From: Rhizobium deserti
Lineage (GTDB): Bacteria > Pseudomonadota > Alphaproteobacteria > Rhizobiales > Rhizobiaceae
Direction: 5' to 3'
DNA: 64,000 nucleotides
NCBI RefSeq assembly: GCF_004358025.1
Contig: NZ_SMTL01000004.1
Coordinates: forward strand, 62,001-126,000
Below, one piece after another: positions 28,701 to 37,118 of this stretch; position 1 is the stretch's first letter, and every line of letters begins with the position of its first letter. The notes beneath the pieces were generated by a model. That model was not told the DNA's origin and did not search any database. It worked only from the letters and a program-made list of their open reading frames with translations. The position numbers were made by a program, and so were the translations under genes.

Positions 28701-31192
28701 CGGTTCAGACGGCAAGCCTTGGCCCCAATGGCGGCGAGGTGGATATTCCCGTCACCAAGGAATGGGGCGCGGGCTCCTATGTCACGGCGACGCTTTACCG
28801 GCCCGGCGAGGCACGGGAAAGCCGGATGCCGATGCGGGCAATCGGCATTACCTGGCTCAAGGTCGATCCGGAGGCTCGTGATCTGAGCATATCGATCACC
28901 GCGCCGGATAAGACATTGCCGCGCCAGCCTCTGAATGTATCGCTGCAGGTTGCGGGAGCGGGCGCCAATCAGGATGCCTATCTATCGGTCGCCGCAGTCG
29001 ATGTCGGCATATTGAACCTGACGCGCTATGAGCCGCCTGCGCCGGATCTCTGGTATTTCGGCCAGCGCCGGCTCGGGCTTGAGATCCGCGACATCTATGG
29101 CCGCCTGATCGACGGCTCGCTTGGCGCCACCGGCCGGCTTCGCACCGGCGGTGACGGGGGTATTTCGCTGCAGGCAAGCCCGCCAAAGGAAAAGCTTGTC
29201 GCCTTTTTCTCAGGCCCGGTGAAACTGGATGCGGAGGGCAAGGCCAGTGTCGCGTTCGATGTTCCGCAATTCAACGGCACGGTCCGCCTTATGGCGGTCG
29301 CATGGTCGAAGGCCGGGGTCGGCCATGGCGTCAAGGATGTCGTCGTCCGGGATCCGATCGTCGTCACCGCTAGCCTGCCACGGTTTTTGGCGCCCGGCGA
29401 CGACAGCAATCTGCGGCTAGACATTGCCAATACGGATGCGCCGGCCGGCAGTTACGACCTCAGCGTCACGACCACGGATGCAGTTGCCGTAGGACAGAAT
29501 GCAATCAAACCTTTGATGTTGGCGGCCGGCGGCAAGGCGGACATTACCTTGCCGCTGGTCGGCATCCAGCCTGGTGACGGAACAGTTTCGATCCGCTTGT
29601 CGGGCACGGACGGTACATCCGTCTCCCAGGACCTGTTCATTCCGGTGCGGCCCGCTGCCATGCCGGTTACCCAGCGACGTTTGGTGGAGTTGAAGCCGGG
29701 CGGCAGCGTCATCGTCGACTCCAATCTGCTGGCAGACAGCGTCCTGCAAGGCGCTTCGGTCAGCGTCAATGTCAGTCGTTCCACCGCCTTCGACATCCCC
29801 GCTCTGCTGATGAGCCTCGACCGTTATCCTTATGGCTGCGCCGAGCAGACCACCAGCCGTGCCCTGCCGCTTCTTTATCTGAGCGAATTGGCGATCCAGA
29901 ATGGTCTGGCGGACGAGGCGGAGGTCAAACAGCGCGTTCAGGATGCCATCTATCGGGTGCTCTCCTATCAGGCATCCTCTGGAAGCTTCGGCCTCTGGGG
30001 TCCCGACAGCGGCGATCTCTGGCTCGACTCCTATGTCACCGACTTCCTGTCGCGCGCTCGCGAACAAGGCTATGAGGTGCCGGAACGGTCGGTTGTCCAG
30101 GCGCTCGACAGCCTTCAGAACTCGTTGAGCTTCACCAACAATATCAAGGATCAGGGCAACGAGATCGCCTATGCCCTTTATGTTCTGGCACGCAACCGGA
30201 AGGCTGCCATCAGCGATCTTCGATATTATGCAGATACGTCGCTCAACGACTTTCCGACGCCGCTCGCTAAAGCCCATATTGCTGCGGCCTTGTCGCTTTA
30301 TGGCGATTCGCAACGAGCCCAGAACATCTTTGCAGCCTCGCTGCAAATGTCCCAGGACGCGCAGATACACAAGGTGAGCCTGGTGCGCTCGGATTACGGC
30401 TCTTCACTGCGTGATGCCGCGGCCGTTCTTGCGCTTGCGGCTGAAAGCCGCCCAGTACCGCGCATCGTGCCTGCCCTGGCCGATGTCGTTGCCAAGGAAT
30501 GGATGTCTAAGAAATACACCAGCACCCAAGAGCAGACCTGGATGCTGCTCGCCGCCCGTGCCTTGCAAAAGGGTGATGACGACCTGCGGCTCGACGTGAA
30601 CGGTGCGGAGCATCGCGGTACGCTGATGTCGCAGATGATCGGTGACGTGCTCACCGATCATCCGCTCACCATCAAGAACACCAGCAGCGGCCCGCTGTCT
30701 GCAGCCATCACCACGGTTGCGGCTCCGGCCCAGCCGCTGCCGGCGGGTGGCGACGGATTTGCGATCACGCGGATCTATTACACAATGGAAGGTGAAGAGG
30801 CGAATGTCAGCGAAGCGCAGCAGAACCAGCGCTATGTGGTGGTCTTGAACGTCACCGAAAGCAATGAATGGCCGTCACGCATAGTGGTAACGGATCTTCT
30901 GCCCGCCGGCTTCGAAATTGACAATCCCGGCATCGTCAACAGCGCCAGCCTCTCCAATTTCGACTGGCTGGAAGAGATGACCGCGGCGCACACGGAGTTC
31001 CGCAACGATCGCTTCGTTGCGGCCTTCAACCGCACCGCCGGCGATAACAGGTCGATCAACCTGGCTTACGTCGTTCGCGCGGTTACACCCGGTGTCTATG
31101 ATCATCCGGCCGCGCAGGTCGAAGATATGTATCGGCCGCAATTCTCCGCGCGGACGGCGACGGGCAAGATGGAGGTGGTCGCTGCTCAATAA
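25754..31192 (+). CDS. Alpha-2-macroglobulin family protein with PAN domain (YfhM-like)
   Basis: Periplasmic protein of 1812 residues. A signal peptide ends APAMAA near residue 26; there is no lipobox cysteine, unlike E. coli YfhM. A PAN/apple-like domain (about residues 40-80) has paired cysteines in QCETACIGDNQCRAF and WCFLK. A repeat-like helical stretch, macroglobulin domains and a terminal receptor-like domain follow. The thioester motif CAEQ is intact at C1362 (PYGCAEQTTS), so the protein should trap attacking proteases covalently. The ATG at 25754 has GGGGGGA upstream. pbpC starts 16 bp after the stop, the usual bacterial pairing, which suggests defence or repair after cell-wall breach. 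Confidence 0.92.
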   Translation: MSRRAFFGFFALVLSAFTLAAPAMAAERRIETSADSDYSGFDLRTVKNVSQAQCETACIGDNQCRAFTYNVKAKWCFLKSDYSQLNGFQGAVAGKIVEAAADPDIGAPPKLSFLTEELLQQARDQKSGLALGDNQQGYGIGNLRTIAQTELLSGNVDTAIYNYKGALALAPEDAALWIELARAAGTANSSTAGESALAAINAYQASRTAAIRADALAVLAAALAKQESYRPALSAYKASLALANARTVQAAYNDLRERQGFRVIGNTVDADSAAPRVCVQFSEPLVKAGVDYAPYVVLDSQAPKAMEAKDSQICVEGLAHGQRYKVSLRRGLPSSVDEPLPAQVDIDIYVKDRSASVRFTGDSFVLPSTARRGIPIVSVNTEKADLKLYRVGDRNMAGLLANSQFLTQLDTYTASQIEAQSGELVWQGTIDIVRDINKDVVTSFPVDEALPARKPGVYVLTAAASNSISQEWDSKATQWFVVSDIGLTTYAGTDGLHVFARSLATAKPIAGADLQLLAKNNEVLGTAKTDADGRAVFTAGLMRGTAAMVPAMLTAQNKGQDFVFLDMSRAGFDLSDRGVTGRPAPGAMDILPWTERGIYRPGETVHASVLARNVDATAIENLPLTFVFLRPDGVEDRRMVSNGALGGYALDLPLLASAMRGTWTMQIFADPKGTAIGEKTFLVDDFVPDRIEFDMSSEVKEIVVGKPVEVAIDGRFLYGAPAAGLKLEGEIALKPTREHAAFPGYHFGLADEEETETARTTLDALEPTDKGGKSTFDAAISEVPSTTHLVSANVVVRMQEAGGRAVERSLTLPVKPEAARIGIKPEFTGDLAENSVGSFNVILVDPEGKKQNKQGLRWKLIKIDRDYQWYRDGSSWRFEPVTRTSQIANGMVDVGSDGGKVSVPVAWGQYRLEIETADVGGPESSVQFDAGWFVTAASSETPDALEVGLDKPSYKIGETAKLKVSARYAGELLITAGSESLVAVQTASLGPNGGEVDIPVTKEWGAGSYVTATLYRPGEARESRMPMRAIGITWLKVDPEARDLSISITAPDKTLPRQPLNVSLQVAGAGANQDAYLSVAAVDVGILNLTRYEPPAPDLWYFGQRRLGLEIRDIYGRLIDGSLGATGRLRTGGDGGISLQASPPKEKLVAFFSGPVKLDAEGKASVAFDVPQFNGTVRLMAVAWSKAGVGHGVKDVVVRDPIVVTASLPRFLAPGDDSNLRLDIANTDAPAGSYDLSVTTTDAVAVGQNAIKPLMLAAGGKADITLPLVGIQPGDGTVSIRLSGTDGTSVSQDLFIPVRPAAMPVTQRRLVELKPGGSVIVDSNLLADSVLQGASVSVNVSRSTAFDIPALLMSLDRYPYGCAEQTTSRALPLLYLSELAIQNGLADEAEVKQRVQDAIYRVLSYQASSGSFGLWGPDSGDLWLDSYVTDFLSRAREQGYEVPERSVVQALDSLQNSLSFTNNIKDQGNEIAYALYVLARNRKAAISDLRYYADTSLNDFPTPLAKAHIAAALSLYGDSQRAQNIFAASLQMSQDAQIHKVSLVRSDYGSSLRDAAAVLALAAESRPVPRIVPALADVVAKEWMSKKYTSTQEQTWMLLAARALQKGDDDLRLDVNGAEHRGTLMSQMIGDVLTDHPLTIKNTSSGPLSAAITTVAAPAQPLPAGGDGFAITRIYYTMEGEEANVSEAQQNQRYVVVLNVTESNEWPSRIVVTDLLPAGFEIDNPGIVNSASLSNFDWLEEMTAAHTEFRNDRFVAAFNRTAGDNRSINLAYVVRAVTPGVYDHPAAQVEDMYRPQFSARTATGKMEVVAAQ

Positions 31193-31208
31193 GCGGCGGC
31201 TTGGTCCA

Positions 31209-33290
31209 ATGAAGCTGCGGTGGAAATTTGCGATTGTCGTGGGGACCGGTCTCGTTCTTGCATTGGGAACGGTTCTGGGAATCGATGCAGCCGATAAGGC
31301 CTTTCCGCCGCCACTGGAAAGAGCCGGTATCGTCTCGCCCGAAGTGCTGGATGCGAATGGCGAGCTCTTGCGCGCCTTTGCCACGCCGAAAGGGCGCTGG
31401 CGATTGAAGACGGTTCCGGAGAATATCGATCCCCGCTTCCTCCAGATGCTGGTGGCCTATGAGGATCAGCGCTTCTACGAGCATTTAGGGGTCGATCCCT
31501 GGGCACTTGGCCGGGCGGCGCTGCAATTGATAACCAATGGGCGGATCGTTTCGGGTGCGTCGACGCTGTCCATGCAGGTGGCGCGGCTAATCGAACCAAG
31601 GGAAACGCGGTCGCTGGCAGCCAAACTGCTGCAGTCGGTGCGGGCCTTCCAGATCGAGCGGAGGCTGGACAAGCAGCAGATCCTTCAGATTTACCTCACC
31701 CATGCGCCTTATGGAGGAAACCTCGAAGGGGTACGTGCGGCAAGCCTTGCCTATTTCGGCAAGGAGCCTCGCCGTCTGACGGTCTCGGAGGCAGCGCTTC
31801 TCGTTGCCTTACCGCAGTCACCGGAAGGTCGCAGGCCGGACCGACATTTCGAGGCAGCCAGAGCGGCCCGGGAACGGGTATTGATGCGACCGGCCGTTGC
31901 TGCATTGACGGGCGAGGGCGAGGCCAATCGGGCTGCCGGCGACGCCATACCCAAGATCCGGCTGCAATTGCCCGCCTATGCGGCGCATGTCGCCGAAGCG
32001 GCGATCCGCAAACAGCCAAAGGCGGGGGAATATCGGACAACACTGAAACGCAGCATTCAGCAAGGTCTTGAATCCGTCGCCCGGGAGACGGCGGCGAAGC
32101 TGAGCCCCAAAGTCTCGCTCGCCATGGTCATGGCGGATGTGACGACAGGCGCAATTGTCGGCGAGGTCGGCTCCGCCGATTATTTCGACGCCAGCCGATC
32201 CGGATGGGTCGACATGACCCGGGTCAACCGTTCGCCAGGATCGACGCTCAAGCCCTTCATTTACGGGCTTGCCTTCGAGCAGGGGTTGGTTTCCCAGGAG
32301 ACCATCATAGAGGACCGCCCGGCCGATTTCTTCGGCTACAGGCCCAAGAACTTCGACATGACCTACCAGGGCGACGTCACCGTTCGCCAGGCGCTGCAGC
32401 TATCGCTCAACGTGCCTGCCGTGCGACTGCTGGATGCAGTCGGGCCTTCGCGGCTGATGGTCCGCTTCCGTCGGATCGATGTGCGGCCGGTTCTGCCTCC
32501 CGATGAAGCGCCAGGGCTGGCGATTGGCCTCGGCGGCGTCGGCATCACGCTCAAGGATTTATGCCAGGCCTATGCGGCGCTTGCCAATCGCGGGCAGCCC
32601 GTGAAGCTCGGCGATGGCATCAACGAGCAGCCGGGCCCGATCGACGGCGAAGTCCTGCTTGAACAACAGGCCGTCTGGAATGTTGCAGATATATTGTCCG
32701 ACGTTCTGCCGCCGCAGGGAAGCCGCAGGCTCGGCATCGCCTACAAGACCGGCACGAGCTACGGCTATCGGGACGCCTGGTCGATCGGGTTCGATGGCCG
32801 TTACGTGCTCGGCGTCTGGATCGGCCGCCCGGACAACGGTGCCGTTCCCGGGATCGCCGGTTATGTGACCGCTGCTCCCGTTCTTTTCGAGGCCTTTTCC
32901 AAATCCGGAGTTCAGATTACGCCGCTTCCGAGTGCTCCTCCTGGCGCGACACATATCAGCCAATCCGAATTGCCCATCAGCCAGCGGCGTTTTTCGCTGA
33001 CGACGACGGGTCTCGTTTCCGCCTCAATGCGCGAGCCGGCACCTCAGATCGTTTACCCGCCGGAGGGCGCAAGGGTCGATCTCGGCGCGCAATCCGGGGA
33101 GCTCTCGCCGTTGGTGCTGAAGCTGCAGGGTGGTCGGGCACCGTTCCAGTGGCTCGCCAACGGCAAGCCGTTGAGCGAACTTTCCCGTCGGCGCACCAGC
33201 GCATGGAAGCCGGAAGGAGCCGGATTTTCAACCTTGACCGTCATCGACGCTGCCGGACGGGCCGCCAGCGTCAAGATTTTCGTCGAATGA
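31209..33290 (+). CDS. pbpC: Penicillin-binding protein 1C (PbpC), bifunctional
   Basis: 693 residues, inner-membrane anchored by one N-terminal segment (about residues 5-27). The transglycosylase domain has EDQRFYEHLGVDPWALGRA near residues 85-103 and the GASTLSMQ motif. The transpeptidase domain has the SxxK nucleophile STLK at 345-348, SLN near 400 and KTGT at 513-516. The C-terminal BiPBP-C domain is typical of PBP1C. Start ATG 31209 is chosen because the frame further upstream overlaps the macroglobulin gene and lacks a ribosome site. It forms an operon with the alpha-2-macroglobulin gene. Its stop codon abuts that of dppF with no spacer. Confidence 0.93.
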   Translation: MKLRWKFAIVVGTGLVLALGTVLGIDAADKAFPPPLERAGIVSPEVLDANGELLRAFATPKGRWRLKTVPENIDPRFLQMLVAYEDQRFYEHLGVDPWALGRAALQLITNGRIVSGASTLSMQVARLIEPRETRSLAAKLLQSVRAFQIERRLDKQQILQIYLTHAPYGGNLEGVRAASLAYFGKEPRRLTVSEAALLVALPQSPEGRRPDRHFEAARAARERVLMRPAVAALTGEGEANRAAGDAIPKIRLQLPAYAAHVAEAAIRKQPKAGEYRTTLKRSIQQGLESVARETAAKLSPKVSLAMVMADVTTGAIVGEVGSADYFDASRSGWVDMTRVNRSPGSTLKPFIYGLAFEQGLVSQETIIEDRPADFFGYRPKNFDMTYQGDVTVRQALQLSLNVPAVRLLDAVGPSRLMVRFRRIDVRPVLPPDEAPGLAIGLGGVGITLKDLCQAYAALANRGQPVKLGDGINEQPGPIDGEVLLEQQAVWNVADILSDVLPPQGSRRLGIAYKTGTSYGYRDAWSIGFDGRYVLGVWIGRPDNGAVPGIAGYVTAAPVLFEAFSKSGVQITPLPSAPPGATHISQSELPISQRRFSLTTTGLVSASMREPAPQIVYPPEGARVDLGAQSGELSPLVLKLQGGRAPFQWLANGKPLSELSRRRTSAWKPEGAGFSTLTVIDAAGRAASVKIFVE

Positions 33291-34157
33291 TCAAGCCGCG
33301 TTTGCCGCCTTCTTCTTTGCGATACGGGCCCGGATAGAATCCACGTCTGCCCGCGGAGTCGCCGCAAACAGCGTCCTGGTATATTCGTGCTTCGGGTCCG
33401 AAAAGACCTCCTCCCGAGTGCCGTATTCAACCGCCTCGCCGAAATACATGACCATCACCTCGTCAGCGATATAGCGGACGACGGAAAGGTCATGGCTGAT
33501 GAAGACATAGGTGAGGCCGAACTCGTCCTGCAGGTCGGCCAGCAGGTTCAGGACCTGTGCCTGGACCGAAAGGTCGAGCGCCGAGACCGGCTCGTCCAGC
33601 ACCAGCAGCTTCGGGTTCAGCATCAAGGCGCGGGCAATTGCAATGCGCTGCCGCTGCCCGCCTGAGAACATGTGCGGGTAGCGGTTGTAATGCTCAGGGC
33701 CGAGGCCGACCTTGGTCAGCATTTGATTGGCGCGGTGGCGCCGCTCCTCCGCCGACATGTCGGTGTTGATCGCCAAGGGTTCGCCCAGCACGTCACCGAT
33801 CTTCTGGCGCGGATTGAGAGAGCCGTAAGGGTTCTGGAAGACGATCTGGACCTTCTGGCGCATTTCCTTGGTCAGGTGGCCAGCCCTCGTATCGACCTTC
33901 TTGCCGTCGATCAGCAGATCGCCGCCCGTCGGCTCGTCGATGAAGGTGATCATGCGTGCCAGCGTCGACTTGCCGCAACCGCTCTCGCCGACGATTGCCA
34001 GCGTCTTGCCGCGCTCCAGCTTGAACGACACGCCCTTGACGGCATGGATCGTCTTCTTCGGCTTGAACAGGCCGCCCGACAATTCGTAGTCGCGCTTGAT
34101 GTCGCGCACTTCAAGCATGGTGTTCTCGGTCATGGTGTCGCTCGTGGTCTGGATCAT
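33291..34157 (-). CDS. dppF: Dipeptide ABC transporter ATPase DppF
   Basis: 288-residue ATPase of the oligopeptide/dipeptide importer family. Walker A GESGCGKST lies near residue 58, signature FSGGQRQRIAIARAL near 166, Walker B LLVLDEPVSALD near 185, followed by an H-loop in ISHDLSVV. The C-terminal extension with HEYTRTLFAATPRAD is typical of DppF/OppF. The start overlaps the dppD stop by four bases (ATGA). Its TGA is immediately next to the convergent pbpC TGA, together reading TGATCA. Confidence 0.92.
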   Translation of the reverse strand: MIQTTSDTMTENTMLEVRDIKRDYELSGGLFKPKKTIHAVKGVSFKLERGKTLAIVGESGCGKSTLARMITFIDEPTGGDLLIDGKKVDTRAGHLTKEMRQKVQIVFQNPYGSLNPRQKIGDVLGEPLAINTDMSAEERRHRANQMLTKVGLGPEHYNRYPHMFSGGQRQRIAIARALMLNPKLLVLDEPVSALDLSVQAQVLNLLADLQDEFGLTYVFISHDLSVVRYIADEVMVMYFGEAVEYGTREEVFSDPKHEYTRTLFAATPRADVDSIRARIAKKKAANAA

Positions 34158-35011
34158 GCACGAGCCTCCGATGCGGGTTCCGGATTGCCGTCGAAGAAGT
34201 CCGACACGGTGGTCAGGCGGTCGCCCGTAGCGTTTTCGGGCAGGGCAGCCAAAAGGGCTCTCGTGTAGTTGCTTTTCGGATTTTCAAAGAGGGAGAGCAC
34301 GTCGGCTTCCTCCATCTTGCGTCCCTTGTATTGGACGACGACCCGGTCAGCGGTTTCGGCGACCACGCCCATGTCATGGGTGATCATGATGAGGCCCATG
34401 CCGGTGCGGGTCTGCAGGTCCATGATCAGGTCGAGGATCTGCTTCTGAATGGTGACGTCGAGCGCGGTCGTCGGCTCGTCGGCGATCAACAGCTTCGGGT
34501 CACAGGCAATCGCGATGGCGATCATCACGCGCTGGCACTGGCCACCCGACATCTGGTGCGGAAAGCTGTTCAGTCGCTCTTCGGGGTTCGGCAGGCCGAC
34601 CAGCCGGAACAGTTCGATCGCCCGAGCGCGGCGGGCTTGTCTGTCGAGGCCGAGATGGATGCGCAGCACTTCCTCGATCTGGAAGCCGACCGTGAAGCAC
34701 GGGTTCAGGCTTGCCACTGGCTCTTGGAAGATCATCGCGATGTCCTTACCGATCAGCTTGCGGCGATCGGCCGGGCTCAGCGCCTGAAAGTCTTTTCCTT
34801 CAAACAGCATACGGTCGGCGGTGATTTTCGCCGTCCACGGCAGAAGCCCCATGACGGCGAGCATCGAAACGGACTTGCCGGAGCCGCTCTCGCCGACAAT
34901 GGCAAGGACTTCGCCCTTTTCGACCGTGATCGAGACGCCGTCGACGGCCCGGAACCAGCCGGTGGCGGTTTCAAATTCGACGGTCAGATTGTCAATTTGC
35001 AGCAGCGCCAT
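34154..35011 (-). CDS. dppD: Dipeptide ABC transporter ATPase DppD
   Basis: 285-residue ATPase, partner of DppF. Walker A GESGSGKSVSM, signature MSGGQCQRVMIAIAIA, Walker B LLIADEPTTALD and ITHDMGVVAETAD are all present; the second position after SGGQ is Cys rather than the common Arg or Gln. ATG 35011 begins MALLQIDNLTVEF and is two bases from dppC; the longer frame to 35170 is an artefact overlapping dppC. A C-terminal NYTRALLAALP region fits the oligopeptide-type extension that can bind an iron-sulfur cluster in some members, although I see no such cysteine set. Confidence 0.92.
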   Translation of the reverse strand: MALLQIDNLTVEFETATGWFRAVDGVSITVEKGEVLAIVGESGSGKSVSMLAVMGLLPWTAKITADRMLFEGKDFQALSPADRRKLIGKDIAMIFQEPVASLNPCFTVGFQIEEVLRIHLGLDRQARRARAIELFRLVGLPNPEERLNSFPHQMSGGQCQRVMIAIAIACDPKLLIADEPTTALDVTIQKQILDLIMDLQTRTGMGLIMITHDMGVVAETADRVVVQYKGRKMEEADVLSLFENPKSNYTRALLAALPENATGDRLTTVSDFFDGNPEPASEARA

Positions 35012-35013
35012 GA

Positions 35014-35937
35014 TCAGGACCTCTTCAGTTTTGGATCGAGCGCATCGCGCAGGCCGTCGCCCATCAGGTTGATGGCGAGAACGGTGATAAGGATGGCGAG
35101 GCCAGGGAAAGTGACGACCCACCAGGCGCGTAGGATGAATTCGCGCGCTTCGGCAAGCATGGTGCCCCATTCCGGCGCCGGCGGCTGAGCCCCCATGCCG
35201 AGAAAGCCGAGGGCGGCAGCGTCGAGGATGGCGTTCGAGAAGGACAGTGTTGCTTGGACGATCAGTGGCGCGGTGCAGTTCGGCAGGATGGTGCGGAACA
35301 TCAGGCGGATCGGTCCAGCGCCGGCAAGCCGCGCAGCCGTCACATAATCGCGGCTCTTCTCAGCCATGACGGCTGCACGGGTCAGGCGCACGAAATGCGG
35401 CTGCAGCGTCAGCGCGATGGCGATCATGCCGTTTGTCAGGCTGGGGCCGAGGATCGCGACAAGCACGAGCGCCAGAAGAAGCGATGGGAAGGCGAGAATG
35501 ATGTCCATCACACGCATGATGACGGTGTCGACCCAGCCGCGGTAGTAACCGGCAATCAGGCCCACCAGGATGCCACCGACGAGCGACAGCGTCGTCACGA
35601 AGATACCGATGAACAGGGAATACTGTGCGCCGTAGATCAGGCGCGAGAGAATATCGCGCCCAACCGGATCCGTGCCAAGTAGATAGCCAGCCCGGCCGCC
35701 ATCAGTCCATATCGGCGGAACCAGCACTGCGTCGCGATGCTGTTCGAACGGCGAATGCGGCGCGATCAGCCCTGCGAAGACGGCGACGAAGACGAGAGCG
35801 AGGAAGACAAACAGGCCGATCACGGCGCCGCGGTTTTCCGAGAAGTAGAACCAGAACTCCTTCAGCATCTGGCGCCGCATGGCGGAACTGGAGATGACTT
35901 CCGGGGAGTTGTCGATATCGGTGATGGTATCGGCCAT
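35014..35937 (-). CDS. dppC: Dipeptide ABC transporter permease DppC
   Basis: 307-residue permease with about six membrane segments. The N-terminal OppC-N segment (RRQMLKEFWFYFSENRGAVIG) and the conserved coupling loop EKSRDYVTAARLAGAGPIRL, contacting the ATPases, identify it. LLGTDPVGRDILSRLIYG is the DppC/OppC hallmark. It lies between dppB (15 bp) and dppD (2 bp). Confidence 0.92.
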   Translation of the reverse strand: MADTITDIDNSPEVISSSAMRRQMLKEFWFYFSENRGAVIGLFVFLALVFVAVFAGLIAPHSPFEQHRDAVLVPPIWTDGGRAGYLLGTDPVGRDILSRLIYGAQYSLFIGIFVTTLSLVGGILVGLIAGYYRGWVDTVIMRVMDIILAFPSLLLALVLVAILGPSLTNGMIAIALTLQPHFVRLTRAAVMAEKSRDYVTAARLAGAGPIRLMFRTILPNCTAPLIVQATLSFSNAILDAAALGFLGMGAQPPAPEWGTMLAEAREFILRAWWVVTFPGLAILITVLAINLMGDGLRDALDPKLKRS

Positions 35938-35952
35938 GGGAGCTTCTTCCTT

Positions 35953-36957
35953 CTAGTGCCGGATACGAGGGTTGATCAGTCCGTAGAGCAGATCGACAAT
36001 GAGATTGACCACCATGATGATCGCCGCGATCAGCAAAAGGCCGCCCTGGATGACCGGGTAGTCGCGCCGGAAAACGCTGTCGACCATCCATTTGCCGATG
36101 CCAGGCCAGGAAAAGATCGTTTCGGTCAGGATGGCACCGGCCAGCATGACGCCGATCTGCAGGCCAATCGTGGTGATGACCGGGATCATGGCATTGCGCA
36201 GCGCGTGGATGCCGACGACGCGGAACGGAGACAGGCCCTTGGCGCGCGCGGTGCGGACGTAATCTTCGGACAGGACTTCCAGCATGGCTGAGCGGGTCTG
36301 TCGGGCGATCACCGCCAGTGGGATGGTCGCAAGCACGATCGATGGCAAGGCGAGGTGGCTGAGTGCCGAGGAGAAGGCACCTTTCTGGCCCGAAATCAGC
36401 GAGTCGATCAACATGAAGCCGGTAACCGGCGGAAAGAAGAACATTAGCGATATCCGGCCTGAAACCGGGAACCACTGCAGGGTGCCGGAAAACAGGATGA
36501 TCAGCAGCAGGCCCCACCAAAAAATCGGCATGGAATAGCCGACCAGTGCAATACCCATGAGGCCCTGGTCGAAGATCGAGCCGCGCTTGATGGCGGCGAT
36601 CACGCCGGCAGGCACGCCAAGTGCGATAGCGATAATGATGGCACACAGCGACAATTCGACTGTCGCAGGGAAAAGCGCCCAGAACTGCTTGAGGATCGGC
36701 GTCTTCGAAACGATCGAGGAGCCGAAATCGCCGGTTACAACGCCACCGAGGTAATCCAGATACTGAATGACTATCGGCCTATCCATACCGAGCTGCGCGC
36801 TGATCTGCGCATGGCGCTCCGGCGTCATAACGCGTTCGCCGGAAAGGAGCGCAACGGGATCGCCCGGCAGCAGTCTGATAAACGAAAAGGCGATGATCGA
36901 GACCCCGATGAACGTCGGGATCAGCACGGCGATGCGCCGCAGTAGGAAGCCAAACAT
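35953..36957 (-). CDS. dppB: Dipeptide ABC transporter permease DppB
   Basis: 334-residue permease with six membrane segments, starting MFGFLLRRIAVLIPTFIGVS. Hallmarks are RLLPGDPVALLSGERV in the first periplasmic loop and the coupling loop RSAMLEVLSEDYVRTARAKG near residue 215. It is separated from dppA by 161 bp that include a terminator-like hairpin, the usual arrangement that leaves the binding protein more abundant than the membrane subunits. Confidence 0.92.
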   Translation of the reverse strand: MFGFLLRRIAVLIPTFIGVSIIAFSFIRLLPGDPVALLSGERVMTPERHAQISAQLGMDRPIVIQYLDYLGGVVTGDFGSSIVSKTPILKQFWALFPATVELSLCAIIIAIALGVPAGVIAAIKRGSIFDQGLMGIALVGYSMPIFWWGLLLIILFSGTLQWFPVSGRISLMFFFPPVTGFMLIDSLISGQKGAFSSALSHLALPSIVLATIPLAVIARQTRSAMLEVLSEDYVRTARAKGLSPFRVVGIHALRNAMIPVITTIGLQIGVMLAGAILTETIFSWPGIGKWMVDSVFRRDYPVIQGGLLLIAAIIMVVNLIVDLLYGLINPRIRH

Positions 36958-37062
36958 TGGAAACCTTCAATGGGTTTTCGGGTCGTGACCGATTCATGGC
37001 CTTGTCAAGCCATCTACGCGATGAATAAGGCTCCATCGCCTTATTTTTGTGCGTCTCATAAG

Positions 37063-37097
37063 AAAATGCCGCGGGAAACGCAACGCTTCCCGCGGCA
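37063..37097 (-). terminator. Intercistronic terminator/attenuator after dppA
   Basis: Read leftward, TGCCGCGGGAA pairs with TTCCCGCGGCA (37087-37097 with 37067-37077) over a nine-base loop, followed by TTTTC (complement of 37062-37066). It should stop most transcripts after dppA and allow some read-through into dppBCDF. Confidence 0.75.
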
Positions 37098-37118
37098 AAA
37101 TCGTCGTAAGCTTAAGAT

